This document shows, in pieces, positions 17,847 to 26,962 of a stretch of DNA of 64,000 bases. Under the pieces are notes generated by a model that saw nothing but the letters and a program-made list of their open reading frames with translations, was not told the DNA's origin and did not search any database. The stretch comes from Sulfitobacter sp. SK011. Its GTDB lineage: Bacteria; Pseudomonadota; Alphaproteobacteria; Rhodobacterales; Rhodobacteraceae. Positions within the stretch are counted from its first letter, which is position 1, and the number at the start of each line of letters is the position of its first letter. Made by a program: the position numbers and the translations under genes. The stretch covers positions 2,521,574 through 2,585,573 of the forward strand of contig NZ_CP025803.1 in the NCBI RefSeq assembly GCF_003352065.1, given 5' to 3'.

Positions 17847-18572
17847 TCATTCTGCCGCTTCGGGCTGATCGCCGCCGCCATCGCCGCCGTTGCCATCTGC
17901 TTTTGGCTGGTCGGGTTTGCGGCGCGGGGCACGCTTTGGCTTGGGTTTGCTTTCAGGCGTCTCAACCAGACCATTGTCGGGTTCTGCCGCTTCGCCTTGC
18001 GTCACAAAATCAGGCAGCTGTGACACGGTTTCAGGTTTGCGCCGTGATCTCGGCTTGGGCTTGGGCTGTTGCTGTGGCTGGTCACCGCTGCGATCGGCAT
18101 CGCGACGCGAACCGCCCTCGTTTTGTTGATTGTCATTCTGCTGCGCGTGCGGCTGTTGGCCCTCGCCCTGATGCTGCGGGGCGTTGTCTTGCTGATTGGC
18201 ATCCTGAGGGTTGCCTTCGCGCTCCTGGCGGTCCTGGCGTTCCTGGCGCTCGCGGTCGCGCTCAATCTGGCGTTCGCGGTTCTGGCGCTCCTGCTCTTCC
18301 CGCTTTGCATCTATTTCACGCTGTGCCTCAGCCAGCAGCCGCAGGTAATGCTCTGCGTGTTGCTGGAAATTCTCCATCGCAACGCGGTCATTGCTAAGCT
18401 GGGCGTCACGGGCCAATTGATTGTATTTCTCAATCACCTGGCTTGGCGTGCCACGCACTTTGCCTTCCGGGCCTGAGCTGTCGAATACCCGATTGACGAC
18501 ATTGCCGCCTTGATTGTTCTGCGAACGGTTGCGGTTGCTCTTCGACCGGCCCCGAGATCTGGTTGATTTCAT
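17847..18572 (-). CDS. DUF4167 domain protein
   Basis: 241 residues. The N-terminus is Arg/Ser/Asn-rich (MKSTRSRGRSKSNRNR), then comes the conserved DUF4167 core (about 20-85) with NRVFDSSGPEGKVRGT and the helix SNDRVAMENFQQHAEHYLRL. The rest is low complexity: a charged coiled coil rich in Gln, Glu and Arg (85-120) and basic Lys-Pro-rich segments. The strong charge suggests RNA or DNA binding, but the role is unknown. It follows prmC on the same strand, a pairing widely kept in Alphaproteobacteria, which hints at a link with translation. Confidence 0.88.
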   Translation of the reverse strand: MKSTRSRGRSKSNRNRSQNNQGGNVVNRVFDSSGPEGKVRGTPSQVIEKYNQLARDAQLSNDRVAMENFQQHAEHYLRLLAEAQREIDAKREEQERQNRERQIERDRERQERQDRQEREGNPQDANQQDNAPQHQGEGQQPHAQQNDNQQNEGGSRRDADRSGDQPQQQPKPKPRSRRKPETVSQLPDFVTQGEAAEPDNGLVETPESKPKPKRAPRRKPDQPKADGNGGDGGGDQPEAAE

Positions 18573-18786
18573 GTAAACTTTTCAGCCTTCAATGCTGTTA
18601 TTCGTAAAACCCGGGTGGCGTAGCAGCACCAATGAATATCCCGGATGTGCGAGTTGTTGGGCATAATGCCGCGCGGGACCGCCCGTAAGCATCCACCGCT
18701 GCAACATCTTTGAATAAGCATGCCAAATCGCCCACGGCAAGTGTAAAGTGTAATATTAATCCGATGATAGGTTGTTTTTCGCCGTT

Positions 18787-19629
18787 TTAGGCGGGTCTGT
18801 CGGCACAAACGACACGCGCGCGGCCATCAAGATCATGTGCAAGCGTAACCCGCCCCCATCCTGCGGCGCTGAAGATATCGCTGACCTCGCTGCCCTGTTG
18901 CCAGCCGATTTCCACCATCACACGCCCCTTTGCCGTCAGATACCCATGCGCCTGCTCGGCAATTATGCGGTAGGCCGACAAGCCATCAGCGCCATCCGTC
19001 AGCGCAATGGCAGGCTCATGCAAGGCAAGTTCAGGCGCAATATCGGCCATTTCACCCAGCCCCAGATACGGCGGGTTCGACACGATCAGATCAAAGCGCC
19101 CTTCGACGGCCTCAAACCAATCGGACTGACCGATCTCTGCGCGGTCCTGAACCCCATGCGCCACCGCGTTTGCGCTGGCCTGAAGGCATGCAGCCTCCGA
19201 CACGTCCACGCCAAGGCCGCGCGCGTCCTGCTGCTCGGCCAGCAGCGTCACCAGAATGCACCCCGATCCGGTGCCAAGGTCCAGAACCCGCTCAAACGGT
19301 TCCATCAACGCCAATTCAATCAACGTCTCCGTCTCAGGGCGCGGGTCCAGCACATCGCGGCTGATTTTGAAATCACGTCCATAAAATGCACGACTGCCGA
19401 TCAGATGCGACACCGGGACCCGCACCACCCTGAGCGCGATCAGATGCTCGAACCGTTCGGCAATTTCGGGCGCGATTTCTTCAGGCGCTATCAGGGTCAC
19501 GCGGGCGGCATCAACCGATGCCGCATGGGCCAGCAATATTCGCGCATCCCGCGCCGGGTCTGGCACCCCAGCCGCACGGAGCCGCGATGCGGCCGCCGCC
19601 ATCGCCTGGGCTGCAGTCGGCGCGCTCAT
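18787..19629 (-). CDS. prmC: Peptide chain release factor N5-glutamine methyltransferase
   Basis: 280 residues. PrmC methylates the glutamine of the GGQ motif in release factors, and prfA is directly upstream. The N-terminal helical substrate-binding domain is followed by the SAM-dependent domain with [14 protein letters not shown] and the catalytic motif SNPPYLGL. Its ATG overlaps the prfA stop as ATGA, so the two are translationally coupled. The 214-base gap to the DUF4167 gene downstream contains no gene and may hold a promoter. Confidence 0.96.
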   Translation of the reverse strand: MSAPTAAQAMAAAASRLRAAGVPDPARDARILLAHAASVDAARVTLIAPEEIAPEIAERFEHLIALRVVRVPVSHLIGSRAFYGRDFKISRDVLDPRPETETLIELALMEPFERVLDLGTGSGCILVTLLAEQQDARGLGVDVSEAACLQASANAVAHGVQDRAEIGQSDWFEAVEGRFDLIVSNPPYLGLGEMADIAPELALHEPAIALTDGADGLSAYRIIAEQAHGYLTAKGRVMVEIGWQQGSEVSDIFSAAGWGRVTLAHDLDGRARVVCADRPA

Positions 19630-20681
19630 CCGTTCATCTCGGCCAGCATCCGTGCCTGGGCATCGGCGGTCAGCGCATCGACAATCTCGTCCAGATCGCC
19701 CTGCATCACCGCATCCAATCGATAAAGCGTCAGGTTGATCCGGTGGTCCGTCATCCGCCCTTGCGGGAAATTATAGGTTCTGATCCGCTCTGACCGATCA
19801 CCCGATCCCACCTGTGCCGCCCGGTCCGCCGAACGTTCGCTGTCCATCCGGGACCGCTCCAGATCATAGAGCCGCGCCTTGAGCACCTGCATGGCTTTTT
19901 CACGGTTGCGGTGCTGGGATTTCTCCGATGATGTGACCACAATGCCGGTCGGCAAATGGGTGATGCGCACAGCCGAATCAGTTGTGTTTACGTGCTGGCC
20001 GCCTGCCCCGGAGGACCGCATCGTATCAATGCGCAGATCGTTCTGGTTGATCTCGATGTCGACGTCTTCGGCCTCCGGCAGCACCGCCACAGTGGCCGCA
20101 GAGGTATGGATGCGCCCACCGCTCTCTGTCGTCGGAACCCGCTGCACCCGGTGCACGCCGCTTTCAAACTTCAACCGTGCAAACACGTTTTGCCCGGTAA
20201 TATGCGCCACCACTTCCTTGACACCGCCAAGTTCGGTCATCTGTTCTTCGATCAACTCGAAGCCCCAACCGCGCGCTTCGGCATATCGTTGATACATCCG
20301 CAACAAATCAGCAGCAAAAAGCGCGGCCTCGTCGCCACCCGTACCCGGTCTGATCTCAAGCATTGCGGGCTTGGCATCCGCCGCATCGCGCGGCAAAAGC
20401 GCCAGTTGCAACGCCGCCTCTGCACGTGGCAGCGCCGCCCTGAGCGTCGGCATTTCTTCTTGCGCCAATTCCGCCATTTCAGGGTCCGCCAGCATCGCCT
20501 TGGCCTCAGCCATGTCGCTCAGCAATTGCTTATAGGCATCAATCTGTTCAACCACCGGGCGCAGATCGGCATATTCCTTGGCCAAAGCCGCAAAATCCGC
20601 CCCGTCCGAGCCAGCCGCCATAGACGCTTCCAAATACTGAAAACGCTGCGAAATTTGTTCAAGGCGGTCCATCGGGATCAT
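19626..20681 (-). CDS. prfA: Peptide chain release factor 1
   Basis: 351 residues. RF1 recognises UAA and UAG stop codons and triggers peptide release. The catalytic motif is in [17 protein letters not shown] near residue 230, and the domain order (helical N-terminus, codon-recognition domain, GGQ domain, C-terminal helix) is complete. Two starts are possible (20681 and 20672, MIP before MDRLEQI); the first was chosen from relatives. It is divergent from a small secreted-protein gene and forms an operon with prmC. Confidence 0.97.
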   Translation of the reverse strand: MIPMDRLEQISQRFQYLEASMAAGSDGADFAALAKEYADLRPVVEQIDAYKQLLSDMAEAKAMLADPEMAELAQEEMPTLRAALPRAEAALQLALLPRDAADAKPAMLEIRPGTGGDEAALFAADLLRMYQRYAEARGWGFELIEEQMTELGGVKEVVAHITGQNVFARLKFESGVHRVQRVPTTESGGRIHTSAATVAVLPEAEDVDIEINQNDLRIDTMRSSGAGGQHVNTTDSAVRITHLPTGIVVTSSEKSQHRNREKAMQVLKARLYDLERSRMDSERSADRAAQVGSGDRSERIRTYNFPQGRMTDHRINLTLYRLDAVMQGDLDEIVDALTADAQARMLAEMNG

Positions 20682-20707
20682 ATTGTCGTGTCGCTGATGA
20701 AACGGCT

Positions 20708-20736
20708 TTGGTCAAGAGCCTCCGCTGTGCTATATA
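20708..20736 (+). promoter_or_regulatory. Candidate sigma-70-type promoter for the small secreted protein
   Basis: TTGGTC (20708-20713) and TATATA (20731-20736) are separated by 17 bases. Transcription would begin very near the ATG at 20743, so the message may have almost no leader. An AAGG just before the ATG is the only ribosome binding site candidate. Confidence 0.4.
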
Positions 20737-20742
20737 AGGCAC

Positions 20743-21015
20743 ATGATACGCTACGCCATGATCCTCTCGCTCCTGCCTTTCAGCGCTTTGGCCGATGTCG
20801 CGGCACCGGGCGGCAAGACCAATGATTGCTATTGCACCGACCGCAACCACAACCGCGTTGAGCTGGGCGAAACGATCTGTCTGCAGGTCGATGGGCGCAT
20901 GTTCATGGCGCAATGCCAGATGTCGCTGAATGTGCCGATGTGGCGCGAAGTGCAACAAGGGTGTCTGAGCAGCCAACTGTCTCCGCAAATATCGAAAATA
21001 CCTGAGGCCGGTTAA
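20743..21015 (+). CDS. Small secreted cysteine-containing protein, unknown function
   Basis: 90 residues. A signal peptide (residues 1-17, MIRYAMILSLLPFSALA) is followed by a compact domain with five cysteines: NDCYCTDR, ETICLQV, FMAQCQMSLNVPMW and QGCLS. The even spacing suggests disulfides in the periplasm. The pattern is familiar from short conserved proteins of Rhodobacterales, but no function is known to me. A second ATG at 20758 is less likely because it would shorten the signal peptide too far. The stop is 2 bases from the stop of the convergent DUF1499 gene. Confidence 0.65.
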   Translation: MIRYAMILSLLPFSALADVAAPGGKTNDCYCTDRNHNRVELGETICLQVDGRMFMAQCQMSLNVPMWREVQQGCLSSQLSPQISKIPEAG

Positions 21016-21017
21016 AC

Positions 21018-21455
21018 CTATTTCAGGTCTGCGCGGTCTGCCCAATACTTCATACGCGCTTCATTCACCCCAAAATCCGCCTTCCCAAACCGAAGCCGTC
21101 CGAAAAGCTGCAGCGTGGACTTGCCGGTGCCTGGCAGCGGCGTCAGCGTTACGGTGGAAAAATCGGGAAATCCGATTACCTTTGAGCGGGTCATATAGGT
21201 GATCTTCCCCGCGTCAGGGCTGCCCGCAATCACCTGCGTGTGCGGCGTGGCCAGTGCCACCGCATGCAGTCGAGCCAGGGCGTCGCGCCCATCACCCTCC
21301 TGCACATACTGACCGACAAAACGCCCCACGCCGGGATATTCACCCGGCCCCATCACCGGCAATTGCGGATTATGCCATTTGTCGACATCCACAGGGGCAA
21401 GACGGACATAGGCCAAAACCCCCGCAATCAAGATCAGCACGATCCATCCAACCAT
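21018..21455 (-). CDS. DUF1499 family protein
   Basis: 145 residues. One N-terminal membrane segment (about 3-21, WIVLILIAGVLAYVRLAP) is followed by a soluble domain. The conserved stretch THTQVIAGSPDAGKITYMTRSKVIGFPDFSTV, given here only as a landmark by its parts THTQVIAG and KVIGFPDFSTV, is that of DUF1499, whose function is unknown. The start at 21455 was taken because the upstream part of the frame overlaps a gene-end repeat. It follows the ureohydrolase gene by 49 bases on the same strand and might be cotranscribed. Confidence 0.8.
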   Translation of the reverse strand: MVGWIVLILIAGVLAYVRLAPVDVDKWHNPQLPVMGPGEYPGVGRFVGQYVQEGDGRDALARLHAVALATPHTQVIAGSPDAGKITYMTRSKVIGFPDFSTVTLTPLPGTGKSTLQLFGRLRFGKADFGVNEARMKYWADRADLK

Positions 21456-21470
21456 GCGCAGCCGCCCCCG

Positions 21471-21494
21471 CTTCTTTTCGCCAAAAATACTCAA
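21471..21494. repeat. Gene-end motif (copy B)
   Basis: The reverse strand reads TGAGTATTTTTGGCGAAAAG, close to copies at 5410-5436, 15391-15417 and 59711-59737. It lies in the 49-base gap between a ureohydrolase gene and the DUF1499 gene. Confidence 0.45.
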
Positions 21495-21504
21495 TCCCGC
21501 CCGC

Positions 21505-22452
21505 TCAACGATACGCAACGCCGGGCAGGACACACAACATCTCATAGAGGATATTCGCTCCGGTCAGCGCGGTATTGCCAGAGGTGTCATAGGGGGGCGA
21601 TACCTCAACCAGATCGCCGCCAACAATGTTCAACCCTTTCAGCGCGCGGATCAGCTCCAGCGCCTGCGGCGTGGTCAGCCCGCCAATTTCCGGTGTGCCG
21701 GTCCCGGGCGCATAAGCCGGATCAAGGCTATCGATGTCATAGGTTACATAGACAGGCACATCGCCAATATCGCGCCTGATCTCAGCGCCTAGGGACGCAA
21801 GCGACCGTCCCCATAATTCGTGGGCCGGAAATTGCTGAAATCCCCAACCGGCGGCCTCACTGAAATCTTCCGCCGAATATCCAGTGCCGCGCAACCCGAT
21901 TTGATATGTTTTCTTAGGGTTTATCAGCCCTTCTTCATGCGCGCGGCGAAACACCGTGCCATGGGTTTCGCGTTCACCAAACATATCCTCATTCACGTCT
22001 GCATGGGCATCGACATGGACCAATGCCAGGGGGCCATGACGCTTCGCCATCGCGCGCAAAATCGGCAGAGTGATGGAATGGTCGCCGCCAATCGCCAATG
22101 GCATCGCGTCATACTTGAGGATCGCATCATAACTTTCTGAAATAATGCGCAAACTATCGCTCAGTGAAAACGTATTGATCGCCAGATCACCAATGTCCGC
22201 CACCTGCAAACTGTCAAAGGGTGCCGCCCCGGTCGCCAGATTATAGGGCCGCAGCATCGCGCTTTCGCTGCGCACCTGTTTGGGCCCAAACCGGGTGCCA
22301 GACCGCCACGAGGTGCCGATATCCATCGGAATGCCCAGCACCGCCACATCAAGGCCCTTCAGGTCATTGACCGACGGCAGGCGCATAAATGTGTTCGGCC
22401 CGGAAAACCGGGCCAGATCATTGCCGCTGATCGGTTGGTTCTTGGTACTCAT
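21505..22452 (-). CDS. Ureohydrolase (agmatinase/guanidinobutyrase type)
   Basis: 315 residues. Members split guanidino compounds into urea and an amine with two Mn ions. All metal-binding motifs are present: IGGDHSITLP, VHVDAHADVNEDMFGE, and TYDIDSLDPAYAPGTGTPE. The HADVNEDMFGE variant differs from the neighbouring paralog and is, from memory, closer to guanidinobutyrase or guanidinopropionase than to classical agmatinase, so the substrate is uncertain. The start ATG overlaps the upstream paralog as ATGA. It is the third gene of an operon with an M20 amidohydrolase. Confidence 0.85.
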   Translation of the reverse strand: MSTKNQPISGNDLARFSGPNTFMRLPSVNDLKGLDVAVLGIPMDIGTSWRSGTRFGPKQVRSESAMLRPYNLATGAAPFDSLQVADIGDLAINTFSLSDSLRIISESYDAILKYDAMPLAIGGDHSITLPILRAMAKRHGPLALVHVDAHADVNEDMFGERETHGTVFRRAHEEGLINPKKTYQIGLRGTGYSAEDFSEAAGWGFQQFPAHELWGRSLASLGAEIRRDIGDVPVYVTYDIDSLDPAYAPGTGTPEIGGLTTPQALELIRALKGLNIVGGDLVEVSPPYDTSGNTALTGANILYEMLCVLPGVAYR

Positions 22453-23414
22453 GTGGTCCTCATCCGATGTCCCAAAAGGCACAAAATCTCGGTCGCAATA
22501 TGCGCGCCCGCAATGGCCGTGGCCCCCGTGGTGTCAAAGGGCGGCGACACTTCGACAACATCACCGCCCATGATGTTGATCCCCGCCAGATCACGCAGCA
22601 TGATGGCGCATTGTGCCGACGTCAGACCACCCCAGACCGGCGTCCCGGTGCCGGGGGCAAAGGCCGGGTCGAGCGCATCAATATCAAAGGTCAGATAGGT
22701 TGGGGTATCTCCCAGAACCTCTTTGATCCGCGCAACCGTGGCCACCGGCCCTTTTTCATGCACCTCGCGGGCGTCAATGACGGTAACCCCCAATGTGTCC
22801 TCATTGGTGGTCCTGATCCCCACCTGCACGGATGTTTTCGGGTTCACGATCCCCGACTTGACCGCTTTGTAAAACATCGTGCCATGGTCAATCCGGTCCA
22901 TGTCATCATCGGGCCAGGTGTCGGAATGGGCATCAAATTGCAGCAGGCTGATCGGCCCATATTTCTCTGCATAGGCCTTGAGTACCGGAAAGGTGATATA
23001 GTGATCGCCGCCCAAGACCACGCTGGCCGCTCCTGCATCCAATATCCCCTTGATATGCGCCTTGAGCGCACCAGGAAACTGGCTGACATGGCCATAATCA
23101 AACGCCAGATCGCCATAATCCGCTATGGCAAATTCGCTGAGCACATCAAAATCCCAGCCATAGGGCGGATCAAAAGGTTGCAACGTGCTGGCCTCACGGA
23201 TCGCGCGGGGGCCAAGCCGGGTGCCGGTGCGGTTGGTCACGGCCTGATCGAACGGAATACCCGTCACCGCGATGTCCACACCGCGCAGGTCCTTGGTATA
23301 GCGCCGCCGCAAAAACGACGTGGCCCCACCAAAGGCATTCTCGAAACTCGGCCCCTTGAGGTCCTCACGGGTAAACGCCTGATCTACTTGGGTTTTTGCA
23401 TCCTCTAATGCCAT
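22449..23414 (-). CDS. speB: Agmatinase-type ureohydrolase
   Basis: 321 residues. Metal-binding motifs are LGGDHYITFP, LQFDAHSDTWPDDD and TFDIDALDPAFAPGTGTP; the FDAHSDTW form is the classical agmatinase one, suggesting conversion of agmatine to putrescine and urea. A Tyr replaces the usual Ser after the GGDH motif. The start codon shares one base with the stop of the upstream M20 gene (TAATG), and its own stop overlaps the next ureohydrolase, so the three genes are tightly coupled. Related in sequence but clearly diverged from its neighbour. Confidence 0.85.
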   Translation of the reverse strand: MALEDAKTQVDQAFTREDLKGPSFENAFGGATSFLRRRYTKDLRGVDIAVTGIPFDQAVTNRTGTRLGPRAIREASTLQPFDPPYGWDFDVLSEFAIADYGDLAFDYGHVSQFPGALKAHIKGILDAGAASVVLGGDHYITFPVLKAYAEKYGPISLLQFDAHSDTWPDDDMDRIDHGTMFYKAVKSGIVNPKTSVQVGIRTTNEDTLGVTVIDAREVHEKGPVATVARIKEVLGDTPTYLTFDIDALDPAFAPGTGTPVWGGLTSAQCAIMLRDLAGINIMGGDVVEVSPPFDTTGATAIAGAHIATEILCLLGHRMRTT

Positions 23415-24583
23415 TATTTCCCTCCCAACGGCTGGGCCTGTTCCACAATCTGCGCAAAGAACGAGGCACCAACCGGGGCCACCTCATCGTTGAAGTTATA
23501 CTCGGGATGATGCAGTCCCGGCCCCTCACCCTGACCCAGAAAAAGGTAAGCACCGGGGCGTTTTTCCAGCATGTAACTGAAATCTTCGGCGCCCATTTCG
23601 CGGCTGTATTCCGCGATCACATGATCCGCGCCCGCCACGTCCTGTGCCACCTGCGTTGCAAATCTGGCCTTTTCGGCATCGTTTACAGTCGCAGGGTATC
23701 CAATCTCATAGATCAACTCTGCGTCAACGCCGTAACTTGCGGCCTGTCCCGCAGCGATCTCTTTCAGCCGCCGCATCACCATGTCCTGCACGTCCTTGTC
23801 AAAAGTCCGCACGGTGCCGTTGATATAGGCGGTATCGGGGATCACATTGTCAGCAGACCCGGTATGGATTTGCGTGACGGACACAACCAGTTCCTTCGTG
23901 GCCAAATGATTGCGGCTGACAATCGACTGGACGGCCTGTGCAATGCCGCAGGCCGCAATCACCGGATCACAGGTCTCATGCGGCATCGCGCCATGTCCGC
24001 CCTTGCCCTTGATGTGAATGTGAAAGGTATCAACCGCCGCCATGATGGCCCCGGTTGTGGTATAAAACCCGCCCTGTTCAAACCCCGGCGCATTGTGCAG
24101 CGCATAGACCTCGGCGATGTCGAACCGGTCCATCATGCCCTCGTTGACCATCACCTCGGCCCCGCCGCCGGTTTCCTCTGCCGGTTGAAAGATCAGCGCA
24201 ACGCGGCCCGCAAAATTGCGGGTCTCGGCCAGATACTTTGCCGCACCAAGCAGCATGGTCGTATGCCCATCATGCCCGCAGGCGTGCATTTTGCCTGGGT
24301 GGGTGCTGGCATAATCCACCCCCGTCGCCTCGATAATCGGCAGACCGTCCATATCGGCGCGCAACCCGATGGTCGGCCCGTCACCCTGGCCATTGATGAT
24401 TGCCACAATCCCCGTCGTCGCCAACCCTTCGTGCAGTTCATCCACGCCAAATTCGCGCAGCCGTTCTGCCACAAAGGCTGCTGTCTTGTGACATTCCATG
24501 CCCAGTTCAGGGATGGTGTGCAGATATTGCCGCCATTCTTTCATCACAGGCGCAAAGGCGGCAATACGGTTCACCACTGGCAT
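23414..24583 (-). CDS. M20 family amidohydrolase (hippurate hydrolase/HipO-like)
   Basis: 389 residues. These metal-dependent enzymes cleave N-acyl amino acids and related amides. Motifs include LRADMDGLPI, MHACGHDGHTTMLLGAA (metal ligands), IFQPAEETGGGAEVM with the catalytic Glu pair, and a dimerisation domain starting GKGGHGAMPHET. The start at 24583 has a strong AAGGAG site. As first gene of an operon with two ureohydrolases it may release an acylated guanidino compound or amino acid that they then process; this is inference. Divergent from mazG. Confidence 0.88.
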   Translation of the reverse strand: MPVVNRIAAFAPVMKEWRQYLHTIPELGMECHKTAAFVAERLREFGVDELHEGLATTGIVAIINGQGDGPTIGLRADMDGLPIIEATGVDYASTHPGKMHACGHDGHTTMLLGAAKYLAETRNFAGRVALIFQPAEETGGGAEVMVNEGMMDRFDIAEVYALHNAPGFEQGGFYTTTGAIMAAVDTFHIHIKGKGGHGAMPHETCDPVIAACGIAQAVQSIVSRNHLATKELVVSVTQIHTGSADNVIPDTAYINGTVRTFDKDVQDMVMRRLKEIAAGQAASYGVDAELIYEIGYPATVNDAEKARFATQVAQDVAGADHVIAEYSREMGAEDFSYMLEKRPGAYLFLGQGEGPGLHHPEYNFNDEVAPVGASFFAQIVEQAQPLGGK

Positions 24584-24645
24584 GGGCTGGACTCCTTGAG
24601 TGCATTCTTGTTGAGGTATCTGACACCAGACAGGACCCAGCCGCA

Positions 24646-25491
24646 ATGCCAGATACACCAAACAATGACGCCCTGATCCACGATACGAGTGCCGGCATTG
24701 AGCGCCTGTTGGAAATCATGCGCCGCCTGCGCGATCCCGCGTCGGGATGTCCGTGGGATATCGAACAGGATTTTGACAGCATCGCCCCCTACACCATTGA
24801 AGAGGCTTACGAAGTCGCCGACGCCATCGCACGCCGTGATTGGCCGGAACTTGAGGGCGAATTGGGCGACCTGCTGCTGCAATCGGTCTATCACACGGCC
24901 ATGGGCGAAGAGGCCGGGCATTTCAGCTTTCAATCCGTGGTCCGCAACATCTCGGACAAGATGGTCGCGCGGCATCCACATGTTTTTGGCACCGAGAGCC
25001 GGGATAAATCTGCTGAACAACAGACCGCCGATTGGGAAGCGATCAAGGCGCAAGAACGCGCTGGCAAAGCACAAGGCGGCGCATTGGAAGGTGTGGCTAT
25101 TGGCCTGCCTGCCCTGCTGCGCGCGCTCAAGCTGCAAAAACGCGCGGCAAGGGTTGGCTTTGATTGGCCCTCAACCACGCAGGTCATTGCCAAGATCACC
25201 GAAGAGGCAACCGAACTGGTCGAGGCCCGCGAATCGCTAAGCCCCGCAGAGGTCGAAGAGGAGTTTGGCGATCTGATGTTTGTCATGGCCAATCTGGGTC
25301 GTCATCTGGGCCTTGATCCAGAGGCAGCTTTGCGTGCGGCCAATGCCAAGTTTACCAGACGCTTTGAGGCGGTCGAGGCGCGCCTGGCGGCCCTTGGCAA
25401 GACACCTGCAGAAAGCGATCTGGCCGAAATGGACGCGCTTTGGGATGCGGTTAAGGCGGACGAGCGCGCAGGCAAAACAACGCCGACGTAA
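24646..25491 (+). CDS. mazG: Nucleoside triphosphate pyrophosphohydrolase MazG
   Basis: 281 residues. MazG hydrolyses NTPs and dNTPs to monophosphates, cleaning the pool of unwanted nucleotides. Two tandem MazG domains are visible, the first with CPWDIEQDFDSIAPYTIEEA and the EEAYEVADAI / ELGDLLLQ metal-binding pattern, the second with EEATELVEARESL and EEEFGDLMFVMANL. The ATG at 24646 has an AGGA site about 12 bases upstream. The last codons merge into a short tandem repeat. It is divergent from the M20 operon. Confidence 0.94.
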   Translation: MPDTPNNDALIHDTSAGIERLLEIMRRLRDPASGCPWDIEQDFDSIAPYTIEEAYEVADAIARRDWPELEGELGDLLLQSVYHTAMGEEAGHFSFQSVVRNISDKMVARHPHVFGTESRDKSAEQQTADWEAIKAQERAGKAQGGALEGVAIGLPALLRALKLQKRAARVGFDWPSTTQVIAKITEEATELVEARESLSPAEVEEEFGDLMFVMANLGRHLGLDPEAALRAANAKFTRRFEAVEARLAALGKTPAESDLAEMDALWDAVKADERAGKTTPT

Positions 25492-25522
25492 TACCGACAC
25501 GATACCGACGCGGTGCCGACGC
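25479..25522. repeat. Four imperfect 11-bp tandem repeats at the end of mazG
   Basis: Four consecutive 11-base units share the core CCGAC: AACGCCGACGT, AATACCGACAC, GATACCGACGC and GGTGCCGACGC. They straddle the mazG stop codon (25489-25491). Slippage during replication is the simplest origin; a protein-binding role is possible. Confidence 0.6.
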
Positions 25523-25574
25523 CCTTTTACTCAGCCGGTACTTGCCCTATCTCTACGCCGAAAAAGGACGCCTT

Positions 25575-26516
25575 ATGCCCGCACGCAAGATCATTATCGA
25601 CACCGACCCCGGCCAGGATGACGCAGTGGCGATCCTGCTGGCGCTTGCCTGCCCGGATGAGCTGGAGGTGCTGGGTCTGACATGTGTCGCGGGCAATGTG
25701 CCGCTGGAACTGACCGCAAAAAACGCACGCATTGTCTGCGAATTGGCCGGGCGCACAGATATGAAAGTGTTCGCAGGCTGTGACCGGCCCTTGGGACGCG
25801 ATCTGGTCACGGCGGAACATGTGCACGGCAAAACCGGCCTTGATGGCCCAAACCTGCCCGATCCGACCATGCCTTTGGCAGACGGTCATGCCGTCGATTT
25901 CATCATTGACCAACTGCGCGAATATGCCCCCGGTACCATCACATTGTGTCCGCTCGGCCCGCTCACCAACATCGCAACAGCCCTGCAAAAAGCCCCTGAC
26001 ATTGCCAAACGGGTGGCCAAGATCGTATTGATGGGCGGCGGCTATTTCGAGGGGGGCAACATCACCCCCACGGCTGAATTTAACATTTACGTCGATCCGC
26101 AGGCCGCTGATATTGTTTTTAAATCTGGCATTCCGATCGTGGTGATGCCACTGGATGTCACGCACAAGGCCTTAGTCACGAAACCACGCAATGATGCGTT
26201 TCGCGCGCTGAACACACCTGTTGGCACTGCCGTGGCCCAGATGACCGATTTCTTTGAACGTTTTGACAAGGAAAAATATGGATCAGCCGGTGCGCCGCTT
26301 CATGACCCCTGCGTCACCGCCTATCTGTTGAAGCCTGACCTCTTTTCCGGCCGCCACATCAACGTCGAGATTGAAACCCAATCGGAACTCACCATGGGCA
26401 TGACCGTCGCCGACTGGTGGGGCGTCACCGACCGCGCGCCCAACGCCACGTTCATGGGCGACATTGATGCGGATGGCTTTTTTGCCCTGCTGACGGAACG
26501 GCTGGCCCGTTTATGA
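25575..26516 (+). CDS. Inosine/uridine-preferring nucleoside hydrolase family enzyme
   Basis: 313 residues. The enzyme cleaves the N-glycosidic bond of nucleosides, releasing the base and ribose. The N-terminal calcium-binding motif IIIDTDPGQDDAVAILLAL is intact, as are TLCPLGPLTNIATAL, KIVLMGGGYF, the AEFNIYVDPQAADIV segment, and the late HDPCVTAYLL with the Asp ligand. The start at 25575 follows AAGGACG. The next gene, a GNAT enzyme, overlaps by ATGA. Its exact base preference cannot be told. It likely feeds nucleoside salvage. Confidence 0.92.
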   Translation: MPARKIIIDTDPGQDDAVAILLALACPDELEVLGLTCVAGNVPLELTAKNARIVCELAGRTDMKVFAGCDRPLGRDLVTAEHVHGKTGLDGPNLPDPTMPLADGHAVDFIIDQLREYAPGTITLCPLGPLTNIATALQKAPDIAKRVAKIVLMGGGYFEGGNITPTAEFNIYVDPQAADIVFKSGIPIVVMPLDVTHKALVTKPRNDAFRALNTPVGTAVAQMTDFFERFDKEKYGSAGAPLHDPCVTAYLLKPDLFSGRHINVEIETQSELTMGMTVADWWGVTDRAPNATFMGDIDADGFFALLTERLARL

Positions 26517-26962
26517 GCGCCGCCCTGACCCTCGCCAAACCCGAACATCTGAACAGTTTGACGGCACTTGTTGCTGCGTTTCATGCCGAAGAAAACATCA
26601 CGATGTCAGATGAGGCGCTGACGGCGGGCATCTCGCCCCTGCTGGATGGCATTCCGCACGGGGCGGCCTATCTGATCGGACCGCCGCGCGCACCCATCGG
26701 CTATGTCGTGATCACGTTCGGCTGGTCGGTGGAATTTGGCGGTCTCGATGCCATCATTGACGAACTTTACATCCGCCCCGGCGTGCGCGGGCGCGGCATT
26801 GCGTCAGAGGCATTGATTGCCCTGCCCCGCGCCCTGGCAGGCGGCGGATTGCGGGCCATTCATCTGGAGGTGGACCGCGACAATGCAGCAGCGGTCAAGC
26901 TTTACCGCCGCGCCGGATTTCGCGAGCGTGATCGCTATATGTTCATGTCAAAGACCCTTTGA
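26513..26962 (+). CDS. GNAT family N-acetyltransferase
   Basis: 149 residues with a single acetyltransferase domain. The acetyl-CoA motif A is IDELYIRPGVRGRGIASEAL (about residues 82-101), followed by the usual late NAAAVKLYRRAGFRERDRY segment. The N-terminal part includes FHAEENITMSDEAL, seen in small-molecule acetyltransferases. Substrate unknown. It is translationally coupled to the nucleoside hydrolase and directly followed by selO, so the three are probably one transcript. Confidence 0.85.
   Translation: MSAALTLAKPEHLNSLTALVAAFHAEENITMSDEALTAGISPLLDGIPHGAAYLIGPPRAPIGYVVITFGWSVEFGGLDAIIDELYIRPGVRGRGIASEALIALPRALAGGGLRAIHLEVDRDNAAAVKLYRRAGFRERDRYMFMSKTL

Noticed and set aside
18569-18808. 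A 79-codon reverse-strand frame in the gap between prmC and the DUF4167 gene.
   Set aside because: Cys/Trp-rich random-looking sequence, no ribosome binding site, overlaps the prmC end.
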